Shown here piece by piece: positions 26,037-33,977 of a stretch of DNA of 64,000 bases. The position numbers and the translations under genes were made by a program. Below the pieces are notes generated by a model. It was not told the origin of the DNA and ran no database searches. It saw nothing but the letters and a program-made list of their open reading frames with translations. This DNA comes from Bradyrhizobium sp. 200 (GTDB lineage: Bacteria > Pseudomonadota > Alphaproteobacteria > Rhizobiales > Xanthobacteraceae). The stretch spans positions 8,910,001-8,974,000 of the forward strand of contig NZ_CP064689.1 of the NCBI RefSeq assembly GCF_023100945.1, written 5' to 3'. Position 1 is the first letter of the stretch. Each line of letters opens with the position of its first letter.

Positions 26037-27751
26037 TCGACGATACCGGGACCGCTCCGGAGGACTCGTCCGCGCGCAAGTGGAAGATCGCCGTCATCGA
26101 CGACGATGCCGCGGTGCACGAGGGCACCCGCTTTGCCCTGAGCGACTACAATCTCCACGGCGCGACGCTGGAAATCCTGTCGGCCTATTCCGCGGCCGAA
26201 GGCCGCACCTTGATGCGCGACAATCCCGACGTCGCGGCGGTGCTGCTCGACGTCATCATGGAGACCGATGTCGCGGGGCTGGAGCTCGTCGAGTACATCC
26301 GCAACGAGATCAAGAACGAAACCGTCCGCATCATCCTGCGCACCGGCCAGCCGGGACAAGCGCCCGAGCGCCGCGTCATCGTCCAGTACGACATCAACGA
26401 CTACAAGGCCAAGACGGAGCTCACGGCCGACAAGCTGTTCACCTCGCTCACGGCAGCGCTGCGTAGCTACCAGCAGCTCGAGCGCATGGTGCAGACCCGG
26501 CGCGGGCTTGAAATCATCATCGACGCCGCCTCGACGCTCTACGACTTCAAGTCAATGCAGCGGCTGGCGGAAGGCGTGCTGACGCAACTCGCCTCGCTGC
26601 TCAATGTCGACTGTGCCGGCATCCTGGTGCTGCGCGACGACGGCGCCGCGGGGAGCGAATTCTCGGTCCTCGCAGGCTCGGGCTGCTACAGCCGCTTCAT
26701 CGGCACCACCAGCTCCAAGGCGCTCGATCCGGACCTGCGGGCGATGGTGGAGGCCGCCTTCCAGCGCCGCAAGAACGAATTCGCCGACCACCGCAGCGTG
26801 CTTTATTTGCGCACCGGCTCCGGCCGCGAAGTGGTGGTGCTGCTGCAGGCCGAGCGCCAGCTCTCCGACACCGACCGCGCGCTGGTCGAGATTTTCTCCA
26901 GCCGGCTTTCGATCGCGTTCGACAACGTCATTCTCTACCGGCAACTGCACGAGGCCAATACCCAGCTCGAGGACCGCGTCGCCCAGCGCACCCGCGCGCT
27001 GATGCAGGCCAACCGAAGGCTCTCGGCGCAGTGGCTGCGTCTGCAGCGCGCCAACGGCTTCAAGAATGAGATTCTCGGCACCGTCGCCCACGACTTGAAG
27101 AATCCGCTCGGCGTGATCCTCGGCCGCACCGAAATGCTGACCGAGCTGATCGGCGCCGGCTCGCCCAAGGAGAACGTCACCGCCCAGGTCGAGCACATCA
27201 GGGACGCCACCAAGCGCCTGACCTCGATGGTCGATCACCTGATTTCGGATGCGATGGCGGATGCCTTCGACATCACGATCCGCCGCGAACCGGTCGATGT
27301 CGCAGCGCTCGTTGCCGAGGTTGCCGATTCCAACCTGCCCTCGGCCATCAACAAGCAGCAGACCATCGCCGTGTCGGCGCCGTCGAACATCGTCACCATG
27401 TGCGATACCGACCGGATCCGCGAGGCGATCGACAACCTCTTCAGCAACGCCATCAAATATTCACCGATCGGCGGCAAGATCACGGTGGCCGTCACCCATG
27501 AGGGTGGCGACACGGTGATCCGCATTGCCGACCAGGGCGCCGGCCTTTCGCCGGAAGATCTCGGCCGGCTGTTCGGCCGCTTCCAGCGGCTTTCGGCCAA
27601 ACCCACCGCTGGCGAAAGCTCGACCGGCCTTGGCCTGTCGATCGTCAAGCGTATCATCGACATGCATGGCGGCCATGTGACCGCGGAAAGCGCCGGCCCC
27701 GGACAGGGATCGACGTTTACCGTTACACTGCCGGCGACAGAGACGACATGA
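26006..27751 (+). CDS. Hybrid receiver-DUF3369-histidine kinase
   Basis: 581 residues. A receiver comes first (IAVIDDDAAVHEG; phosphoacceptor Asp near 82 in VLLDVIM; KAKTELTADKLF supplies the conserved Lys). A DUF3369 sensor-like domain follows (about 160-330: RGLEIIIDAASTLYDFKSMQ onward), then a coiled coil and a kinase core with the phosphoacceptor His near 362 in VAHDLKNPLG. The ATPase motifs are NLFSNAIKYSP, DQGAGLS and GLGLSIVKRI. It overlaps the upstream kinase by 31 bases and the downstream regulator by 4. It has no membrane segment, so it is a cytoplasmic relay that can both receive and give phosphate. Confidence 0.92.
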   Translation: MAEQDDVLHLIDDTGTAPEDSSARKWKIAVIDDDAAVHEGTRFALSDYNLHGATLEILSAYSAAEGRTLMRDNPDVAAVLLDVIMETDVAGLELVEYIRNEIKNETVRIILRTGQPGQAPERRVIVQYDINDYKAKTELTADKLFTSLTAALRSYQQLERMVQTRRGLEIIIDAASTLYDFKSMQRLAEGVLTQLASLLNVDCAGILVLRDDGAAGSEFSVLAGSGCYSRFIGTTSSKALDPDLRAMVEAAFQRRKNEFADHRSVLYLRTGSGREVVVLLQAERQLSDTDRALVEIFSSRLSIAFDNVILYRQLHEANTQLEDRVAQRTRALMQANRRLSAQWLRLQRANGFKNEILGTVAHDLKNPLGVILGRTEMLTELIGAGSPKENVTAQVEHIRDATKRLTSMVDHLISDAMADAFDITIRREPVDVAALVAEVADSNLPSAINKQQTIAVSAPSNIVTMCDTDRIREAIDNLFSNAIKYSPIGGKITVAVTHEGGDTVIRIADQGAGLSPEDLGRLFGRFQRLSAKPTAGESSTGLGLSIVKRIIDMHGGHVTAESAGPGQGSTFTVTLPATETT

Positions 27752-28488
27752 CCCAGAGCCCGCACATCATCATCGTCGATGACGAGGCACCGGCCCGCGA
27801 GATGGTCGGTGATTACCTCAAGATGCACGGTTTCGGCGTCACGCTGTGCGACGGCGGCAAGAGCCTGCGCGCCGTGATCGAGACCAACGTGCCCGACCTC
27901 GTCGTGCTCGACCTCAACATGCCCGAGGAAGACGGCCTTTCCATCATCCGCGACCTGAAGAGCCGAATTAACGTTCCCGTCATCATGCTGACGGCGACGG
28001 CGAGCCCGATCGACCGCGTCGTCGGACTTGAACTCGGCGCCGACGACTACATCGCAAAGCCCTGCGAGCTGCGCGAACTGATGGCCCGCATCCGCTCGGT
28101 GCTTCGCCGCAGCACGCCGGCCAAGGCGGCTGCTGCGCCGGAGGCTGCGGCTGCCAAGGCGGAGAAGGAGCAATTGGTGCGGTTCGGCACCAAATGGCTC
28201 GACCTCGAAGCCCAGGCGCTGCGCGACGACGAAGGCAACGAGCATCCGCTGACGGCGTCCGAATTCGGCCTGTTGAAAGTGTTCGCGGCCAATCCGAAGC
28301 GCGTGCTGTCGCGCGAGCGGCTGCTTGAGCTGGCCAATGCGCGCGACGCCGAAGCCTTCGACCGCGCCGTCGATCTCAGGATCATGCGCATCCGCCGCAA
28401 GATCGAGATCGACCCGACCAAGCCGGCCGTGATCCGCACCATCAGAGGCGGCGGCTATCTGTTCTCGCCGACCGGTGAGAAGAGTTAG
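27748..28488 (+). CDS. OmpR-family response regulator
   Basis: 246 residues. The receiver has the acidic pair DDEAP, Asp near 54 in VVLDLNMPEEDG, Thr in MLTATASP and Lys in DDYIAKP. An Ala/Lys-rich linker (KAAAAPEAAAAKAEKE) joins it to a winged-helix domain ending VIRTIRGGGYLFSP. It is the output of the three-gene relay and starts by ATGA overlap with the hybrid kinase. Target promoters are not evident in the window. Confidence 0.93.
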   Translation: MTQSPHIIIVDDEAPAREMVGDYLKMHGFGVTLCDGGKSLRAVIETNVPDLVVLDLNMPEEDGLSIIRDLKSRINVPVIMLTATASPIDRVVGLELGADDYIAKPCELRELMARIRSVLRRSTPAKAAAAPEAAAAKAEKEQLVRFGTKWLDLEAQALRDDEGNEHPLTASEFGLLKVFAANPKRVLSRERLLELANARDAEAFDRAVDLRIMRIRRKIEIDPTKPAVIRTIRGGGYLFSPTGEKS

Positions 28489-28500
28489 CATTCTGTCTCG

Positions 28501-28620
28501 GTCGTCCCTGCGAACGCAGGGACCCATACGCCGCGGCGGTCGTATTGACACGCTGTGGTAGACGTCATTTCCAGACAACAACGCGCTGTGGTTATGGGTC
28601 CCTGCATTCGCAGGGACGAC
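28501..28620. repeat. Palindromic repeat, 'GTCGTCCCTGCGAACGCAGGGAC' family, copy 1
   Basis: Each end is itself a hairpin: GTCCCTGCGAACGCAGGGAC at left and the inverted GTCCCTGCATTCGCAGGGAC at right, joined by CCATACGCCGCGG and GGTTATGGG arms. The same architecture recurs at 38307-38421 and 54885-55004, with identical ends and variable centres. It fills the first third of the 360-base gap before the sigma factor gene. Confidence 0.88.
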
Positions 28621-28708
28621 GATAGACTTGTGTCTATCCGGAACAAATCCCCGTCTGAAATCTTCCAATTTTCCACATATTGAAATTACGCACATTTTTG
28701 CCCCGAAT

Positions 28709-28735
28709 GTTTCGTCGCAGGCCCCGCGACGAAAC
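28709..28735. other. Strong hairpin upstream of the ECF sigma gene
   Basis: GTTTCGTCGC and GCGACGAAAC form a perfect 10-bp stem with a 7-base loop. A second, weaker repeat CTGCAC...GTGCAG follows at 28745-28776. The remainder of the gap (28621-28848) is AT-rich and without genes. These could be leader-RNA structures or operators. Confidence 0.5.
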
Positions 28736-28737
28736 AA
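28727..28737 (+). promoter_or_regulatory. CGACGAAACAA motif, candidate ECF promoter element
   Basis: The 11-base sequence CGACGAAACAA occurs here, 111 bases before the sigma factor start, and again at 29538-29548, 90 bases before the small secreted protein. GAAAC is a common core of ECF -35 elements, so the two may be promoters read by this sigma factor. No convincing common -10 could be fixed by eye. Confidence 0.3.
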
Positions 28738-28848
28738 TTCTCCCCTGCACGAAACCATTTTTCCCTTTTGGTGCAGACATCCCGAAACCGAGCCTAATTA
28801 ACAATTCTCCCAACGAAGCGCCGCTGGGCGTCGAATTGGGAGCCTGTC

Positions 28849-29460
28849 ATGTCGAACGTCATCGCCATCAATGCCGCAGCCAAGAAGTCGATTGCCGCCG
28901 CCCGCGCGACATCAGACGAAATGCTGCTGCAGAGTATTGCCAAGGGCGACCGCACGTCGATGCATGTGCTTTATTCCCGCCATAACGTCCGGGTTTACCG
29001 CTTCGTGCTGCGCATGGTGCGCGACACCACCATGGCGGAAGACCTCGTCAGCCAGGTGTTCCTCGACGTGTGGCGGACCGCCAGCCAGTTCGAGGGCCGC
29101 TCGCAGGTTTCGACCTGGCTGCTGTCGATTGCCCGTTTCAAGGCGCTGACCGCGCTGCGCCAGCGCAAGCACGAGGATATCGAGCAGGAAGACGTGCTCG
29201 AGATCGCCGATGAGGCCGACACGCCGGAAGCCTCGCTCGACCGCAGCAACACCAGCGCGATCCTGCGCGCCTGCGTGGCCAAGCTGTCGCCGGCCCATCG
29301 CGAGATCGTCAATCTGGTCTACTACCACGAGAAGTCGGTGGAAGAGGCCGGCGCGATCATCGGCATTCCCCAGAGCACGGTGAAGACCCGGATGTTCTAT
29401 GCCCGCAAACAACTGGCCGAGTTGCTTAAGGGCGCCGGCGTGGACAGCCTCGCCGCGTAA
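28849..29460 (+). CDS. ECF sigma factor
   Basis: 203 residues. Sigma2: YRFVLRMVRDTTMAEDLVSQ then FLDVWRTASQFEGRSQVSTW. Sigma4: LSPAHREIVNLVYYHEKSVEE with IGIPQSTVKTRMFYARKQLA as the helix-turn-helix. A 20-residue Ala/Lys tail precedes sigma2. No anti-sigma factor is encoded next to it; the following gene makes a 66-residue secreted protein. It directs RNA polymerase to a small regulon, possibly including that gene and the CcdA/redoxin pair downstream. Confidence 0.93.
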   Translation: MSNVIAINAAAKKSIAAARATSDEMLLQSIAKGDRTSMHVLYSRHNVRVYRFVLRMVRDTTMAEDLVSQVFLDVWRTASQFEGRSQVSTWLLSIARFKALTALRQRKHEDIEQEDVLEIADEADTPEASLDRSNTSAILRACVAKLSPAHREIVNLVYYHEKSVEEAGAIIGIPQSTVKTRMFYARKQLAELLKGAGVDSLAA

Positions 29461-29537
29461 AATACAGCTATTTCAATTGGTTAAACTGGCATCGGGGACG
29501 AAAAACGGGGTCGGTTTCGGCGGACAAGGATTACCTC

Positions 29538-29548
29538 CGACGAAACAA
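29538..29548 (+). promoter_or_regulatory. Second CGACGAAACAA motif
   Basis: Exact copy of the 11-base motif seen upstream of the ECF sigma gene, here in the 178-base gap between that gene and the small secreted protein gene. Shared motif plus position suggests common control by the sigma factor. Confidence 0.3.
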
Positions 29549-29638
29549 ATGAAACAATCGGCGACATCACCCGGAAAAACTCAGCCCCTATACCTATCGC
29601 CAACAACCTAAACACCAACGCCGAACAGGAGAGCGAAC

Positions 29639-29839
29639 ATGCTGAAGCCGTCCTTCCGCCTTTTCATCGTTCCGCTCGGCGCCGTCGCAACGCTCGCCAC
29701 TCTCTCGGCCCAGAACGTCCAGCCCCGCGCCCAGCGCGACACGGGTTCGATGTTGGTACGGGAGCAGGTGGTCGATTGCGGCACCAAGAGTCCCAAGGAG
29801 GTCTGCGTGATCTCCTACGACAGCGAGACCCCCCGCTGA
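29639..29839 (+). CDS. Small secreted protein of unknown function
   Basis: 66 residues. The N-terminal half (MLKPSFRLFIVPLGAVATLA) is a signal peptide. The mature part is about 40 residues with two cysteines (VVDCGTKSPKEVCVISYDSE) that could form a disulfide. CAGGAG lies seven bases before the ATG. I do not recognise the family. It follows the ECF sigma gene and precedes the CcdA-redoxin pair, a context suggesting an envelope thiol or stress role. A strong terminator follows. Confidence 0.7.
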   Translation: MLKPSFRLFIVPLGAVATLATLSAQNVQPRAQRDTGSMLVREQVVDCGTKSPKEVCVISYDSETPR

Positions 29840-29898
29840 GTTTCTTCCAAGCTACCAAGTTCCAGCCTTCCAGGCCCTAGACCTCCCAAGTGACCTCC

Positions 29899-29934
29899 AA
29901 CGACCCGGCCGGGATGCCCCCCAGCCGGGTCGTT
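29899..29934 (+). terminator. Intrinsic terminator after the small secreted protein
   Basis: An 11-bp stem AACGACCCGGC / GCCGGGTCGTT with a 14-base loop is followed by TCTGCATTT. It sits 60 bases past the stop. The rest of the gap to 30091 holds no gene I can support. Confidence 0.7.
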
Positions 29935-30091
29935 CTGCATTTGGCGCCCGCTTTCGTGTGCATCATGCGAAAAAGTCTCACAGAGACGTGACGCCCGCCG
30001 GGCCGCCCCGCGCGTAACGCCCTGCCCCAACACCGCGAAGTTCATCAAGCACCCGGCAATGTCTCGCCGGGACCGGTGATGGACGCTTTCG

Positions 30092-30781
30092 ATGCTCGAC
30101 CTTGTTCTCGCGCTGCTCGCAGGTGTCGTCACCGTGGCTGCCCCTTGCACGCTGCCGATGCTGCCTATCCTCCTCGGGGCATCGGTCGGCCAGACCGGCA
30201 AGGTGCGGCCGGCGATGATCGCGCTCGGCTTTGTGATGTCATTCTCGATGGTGGCATTGCTGCTGAGTGCGATCACGCGCGTGTTCGATTTCGATCCGAA
30301 TGTCCTGCGCACCGGTGCTGCGGTCCTCCTGCTCGGCTTCGGCCTGCTGATGATCTGGCCGGCGCCGTTCGAATGGCTCTCGGTCCGGATCGGCGGCTTC
30401 ACCGGCCATTCGGCCGCGTCCCGTCAGGGCGTGATCGGCGGCTTCGTTCTCGGCACGACGCTCGGCCTGGTCTGGACGCCCTGCGCCGGCCCCGTACTGG
30501 GTTCGATCCTGACCGTCATTGCGACCTCGAAAGACACGGCCTGGGCGAGCCTGCTGCTCGTCGTCTACGCGATCGGCGCGGCGCTGCCGATGCTCGCCAT
30601 CGCCTATGGCGGCCAGGCCGTCACCACCCGGATCCGCAGCGTCGCGCGGATCGCGCCGCGGCTGCAGCAGGGGTTTGGCGTCATCGTGATCGCCTTCGCG
30701 CTTTTCTCCTACTTCCAGTACGACACGCTGATCGTGGCGTGGCTCACCGGCTTTTACCCCAACGGCCAGCTCGGCCTCTGA
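30092..30781 (+). CDS. CcdA-type cytochrome c biogenesis/thiol-reductase membrane protein
   Basis: 229 residues with six membrane segments. The two redox cysteines are Cys19 (AAPCTLP) and Cys131 (TPCAGP), placed in pseudo-symmetric Pro/Cys motifs as in CcdA and the DsbD membrane domain. It moves reducing equivalents from cytoplasmic thioredoxin to the periplasm. The redoxin gene starts 22 bases downstream, so the pair resembles a split DipZ protein. Confidence 0.9.
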   Translation: MLDLVLALLAGVVTVAAPCTLPMLPILLGASVGQTGKVRPAMIALGFVMSFSMVALLLSAITRVFDFDPNVLRTGAAVLLLGFGLLMIWPAPFEWLSVRIGGFTGHSAASRQGVIGGFVLGTTLGLVWTPCAGPVLGSILTVIATSKDTAWASLLLVVYAIGAALPMLAIAYGGQAVTTRIRSVARIAPRLQQGFGVIVIAFALFSYFQYDTLIVAWLTGFYPNGQLGL

Positions 30782-30803
30782 TCCCTTTGAAATGGAGACT
30801 GCC

Positions 30804-31367
30804 ATGAAGACAAAATCGCTGCTTGCGACCGCCGCCATTGCATTCGGTTTGGGAGTATCGATCATTCCCGCCACCGGCGGCGAAATACCGCGCGCCCAGA
30901 AAACGCCGCTCGCGGTCGCCGCTGCGCAGACAACCGCGCCCGATTTCGTGGGCCTCGGCAACTGGTTCAATTCCGCGCCGCTCAAACTGGCCGATCTCCG
31001 CGGCAAGGTGGTGCTGGTGAATTTCTGGACCTATGGCTGCGTCAACTGCGTCAACACCCTGCCGCACGTCACCAGACTCTACGCCAAATACAGGGATCGC
31101 GGTCTCGTGGTCGTCGGCATTCACACGCCGGAATTTCCGTTCGAGCGCTCCGCCTCCAACGTCCAGACGGCGCTGAAGCGGCACGGCATCACCTATCCGG
31201 TGGCGCAGGACAACGACTCGCAGACCTGGAACGCCTACCGTAACCGCTATTGGCCGGCACAATATATCGTCGACCAGAACGGAAAGATCGTGTTCCAGCA
31301 CGATGGCGAAGGCCAGTATGAGGAGATCGACCGCACCGTGGCGCGGCTGTTGAACGCTGCGAGCTGA
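30804..31367 (+). CDS. Periplasmic thioredoxin-like protein (redoxin/TlpA type)
   Basis: 187 residues from the ATG at 30804; GGAG seven bases upstream favours it over 30792. A signal segment (MKTKSLLATAAIAFGLGVSI) is followed by a thioredoxin fold with the active site FWTYGCVNCVN (Cys79 and Cys82). The site WTYGCVNC and the later RNRYWPAQYIVDQNG are typical of the redoxin domain fused to CcdA in DipZ proteins. It probably receives electrons from the CcdA-type partner and reduces a periplasmic disulfide. Confidence 0.9.
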   Translation: MKTKSLLATAAIAFGLGVSIIPATGGEIPRAQKTPLAVAAAQTTAPDFVGLGNWFNSAPLKLADLRGKVVLVNFWTYGCVNCVNTLPHVTRLYAKYRDRGLVVVGIHTPEFPFERSASNVQTALKRHGITYPVAQDNDSQTWNAYRNRYWPAQYIVDQNGKIVFQHDGEGQYEEIDRTVARLLNAAS

Positions 31368-31452
31368 GATAAACCAGCTCAGGCCGTCACATTACTGCCG
31401 CACGCTTTGCCGCTTGACGCGACCGCGCCGGTCGTGATGCTTGCCGCCGACG

Positions 31453-32421
31453 ATGGATACTGCGGCAAGCGAGAATGAAGTCAGGCTGCGCAAGGGCACG
31501 TCGCTCAATGAGCGGCTCGTTCTCGCAGGCATTGCCGCAATTTTGTGTTTGATGGCCCTGCCAGGCCTCGCTCACCTTGCAAACGACCAATGGCTCGGCA
31601 TCGCCGCCCTGTTTGCGTTGCTGTTCGGGTGCCTGCTGCTGAGCGCCGCGCTCTTCGATCGCAACGTCGTCTGGATCATTACGCCAGGCGAAATCCTGAT
31701 CGGCGAACAGCGTCCATTCGGGAAGTTGCACCGAAGATTGATCAGGGACGACGAAATAGCCGGGATGCGTCTGCGAAAGAGCATCGGCAAATCAGTGGAG
31801 TTCGCCCTCGTGGTCGAGACCGAATCGGGGGATACGCTCACCTCACCTCCGCTGCCTGATGTCACCCAGGTGCAAAAAACCACTTTGCAGATCGCCTGGC
31901 TGCTTCAGTTGCCCGCTCCCGAATTAGCCGAGAACCCGCTCGACGCCGCCAATCCCCGGATACGACTGGGTAAGCCGATCAGTTCCAAACGCGTTCGGGC
32001 CTACAGGGCTCTCGTGGTGCTGTTCGCCTGCTCGCTGAGCCTTCCATTCATCTATGCGCTCTGGAGCGGCAAATTGTCCACCCTTGGAATCGCCGTCTGG
32101 TCGCTCGGCGCGATCATGGCCTTCGTGCTGATCAGGTATCTCTATCGGACCAGTGCATTCTGGATTGTCCGCGACGGCGCCATCAGGTTTGAACGGCTGT
32201 CGTTGAAGGGTACGATAGAGACGGATACGGTCGGCGGTGACGATGTCGAGCGCATCGACATCGAAAGCGGCGGCCGGAGGGGCAGCCACTACGTCATCGC
32301 GATCCGGCTCCGCACCGGGAGGAAGATCCGCAGTCCGGTGCTGGTCGGCAAGGAGCAGACCCGAGCCGTGCGGGCAGAGATCGCCCGGCGACTGGCACTG
32401 AATCCATCGGGCGCCGGCTAG
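31453..32421 (+). CDS. Membrane protein with two similar C-terminal-facing beta modules, unknown
   Basis: 322 residues from ATG 31453 (a TTG at 31441 is possible). Two membrane pairs are visible: about residues 22-62 and 180-225. Each pair is followed by a related stretch: VVWIITPGEILIGEQRPFGK with a basic, acidic and Gly pattern, then AFWIVRDGAIRFERLSLKGT. This looks like an internal duplication of a two-helix plus PH-like module. No family recognised. It stands alone between the redoxin and the oxidase genes. Codon choice is slightly less GC-rich than its neighbours. Confidence 0.65.
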   Translation: MDTAASENEVRLRKGTSLNERLVLAGIAAILCLMALPGLAHLANDQWLGIAALFALLFGCLLLSAALFDRNVVWIITPGEILIGEQRPFGKLHRRLIRDDEIAGMRLRKSIGKSVEFALVVETESGDTLTSPPLPDVTQVQKTTLQIAWLLQLPAPELAENPLDAANPRIRLGKPISSKRVRAYRALVVLFACSLSLPFIYALWSGKLSTLGIAVWSLGAIMAFVLIRYLYRTSAFWIVRDGAIRFERLSLKGTIETDTVGGDDVERIDIESGGRRGSHYVIAIRLRTGRKIRSPVLVGKEQTRAVRAEIARRLALNPSGAG

Positions 32422-32567
32422 ACCTGCACGCCTGTTCCGCTTGGCGCGCAGGTATAATCGTCGTATCGGGCGTGGTAGGATACACGCCTGGTTCGGACGC
32501 AATTTTCGAAAACTCTGGTTCGGATTTTCCGAGATCGCGCCCGACGAAACTGCGACAGGTGGTGCCG

Positions 32568-33977
32568 ATGTTCGAAGGCTGGGATGCGGTCGTATTGGCC
32601 CGGGCGCAGTTCGCATTCACGATGTCGTTCCACATCATATTCCCCGCCTTCTCGATCGGGCTCGCAAGCTATCTGGCGGTGCTCGAAGCGCTGTGGCTTG
32701 CGACCGGGCGCGAGGTCTATATCAACCTGTTCAATTACTGGCTGAAGATCTTTGCCGTCGCCTTCGGCATGGGCGTGGTGTCGGGGATCGTGATGTCCTA
32801 CCAGTTCGGCACCAACTGGTCGGCCTTCTCCGACAAGGTCGGACCGGTGATCGGTCCGCTGATGGCCTATGAGGTCTTGACCGCGTTCTTCCTCGAGGCC
32901 GGCTTCCTCGGCGTGATGCTGTTCGGCCTGCAGCGCGTCGGTCCAAGACTGCATTTTCTGGCGACGCTGATGGTCGCGATCGGCACGCTGATTTCGGCGT
33001 TCTGGATTCTGTCGGCCAACTCCTGGATGCAGACGCCGACGGGCCACGCCGTCAATGCCGACGGGCAGTTCATCGCCGCCGACTGGCTGAAAGTGATCTT
33101 CAATCCATCTTTCCCCTACCGTCTCGTCCACATGGTGCTGGCGGCATATCTGACCACCGCGCTGGTGGTCGGCGCGGTCGGCGCATATCACCTGCTGCGC
33201 GACCGCCACCTCGCCGGCCCGCGCGTGATGTTTTCGATGGCGATGTGGATGGCGACGCTGGTGGCGCCGATCCAGATCATCGCCGGCGATCAGCACGGGC
33301 TCAACACGCTGGAGCATCAGCCCGTGAAAATCATGGCGATGGAAGGACATTTCCAGAGCCACAAGGACGGTGCGCCCCTGTTCCTGTTCGGCCTGCCCAA
33401 CCAGAGCGCCGGCCGGGTCGACTATGCGATCGAGGTGCCGAAACTGGGTTCGCTGATTCTCAAACATTCGCCGGATGCGCCGATGGCCGGCCTCGACACC
33501 GTGCCGCGCGAAAACTGGCCGCCGGTGGCGATCACGTTCTGGTCGTTCCGGATCATGGTCGGCATGGGAATGCTCATGCTGGCGCTCGGCCTGTTCAGCC
33601 TGCTGATGCGCGTGCAGGGCAAGCTCTACGATTCCCGGCTGTTGCACATGTTTGCGCTCGCAATGGCTCCCGCAGGCTTCATCGCCGTGCTCGCGGGCTG
33701 GATCACCACCGAGGTCGGGCGGCAGCCGTTCACGGTGTACGGATTATTGCGCACGGTTGACTCCGCCTCGCCGCTGGCGGCGCCCGCGGTCGCCTCCTCG
33801 CTGATCGCCTTCATCATCGTCTATTTCGCCGTGTTCACGGCCGGCGTGATTTATTTGCTGCGCCTGATGGCGGCCCCGCCGCATCCGGGCGAAGAGGGAC
33901 CCTCGCACGATGTCCCGATCCGCACGGCGGGCATCACGCCTGCCGCTGGCGCGGTTACCGAGGGAGCCGCCCGATGA
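32568..33977 (+). CDS. cioA: Cytochrome bd-type ubiquinol oxidase subunit I (CioA-like)
   Basis: 469 residues. The start at 32568 follows AGGTGG and gives the canonical N-terminus MFEGWDAVVLARAQFAFTMS followed by FHIIFPAF with a heme His. The family signature GDQHGLNTLEHQP marks the quinol-oxidising loop; the loop is short, as in cyanide-insensitive oxidases. Later, FWSFRIMVGMGM contributes the Met heme ligand. It oxidises ubiquinol and reduces O2 without proton pumping. It is coupled to subunit II by ATGA overlap. Upstream in-frame sequence to 32472 is not coding in style. Confidence 0.93.
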   Translation: MFEGWDAVVLARAQFAFTMSFHIIFPAFSIGLASYLAVLEALWLATGREVYINLFNYWLKIFAVAFGMGVVSGIVMSYQFGTNWSAFSDKVGPVIGPLMAYEVLTAFFLEAGFLGVMLFGLQRVGPRLHFLATLMVAIGTLISAFWILSANSWMQTPTGHAVNADGQFIAADWLKVIFNPSFPYRLVHMVLAAYLTTALVVGAVGAYHLLRDRHLAGPRVMFSMAMWMATLVAPIQIIAGDQHGLNTLEHQPVKIMAMEGHFQSHKDGAPLFLFGLPNQSAGRVDYAIEVPKLGSLILKHSPDAPMAGLDTVPRENWPPVAITFWSFRIMVGMGMLMLALGLFSLLMRVQGKLYDSRLLHMFALAMAPAGFIAVLAGWITTEVGRQPFTVYGLLRTVDSASPLAAPAVASSLIAFIIVYFAVFTAGVIYLLRLMAAPPHPGEEGPSHDVPIRTAGITPAAGAVTEGAAR

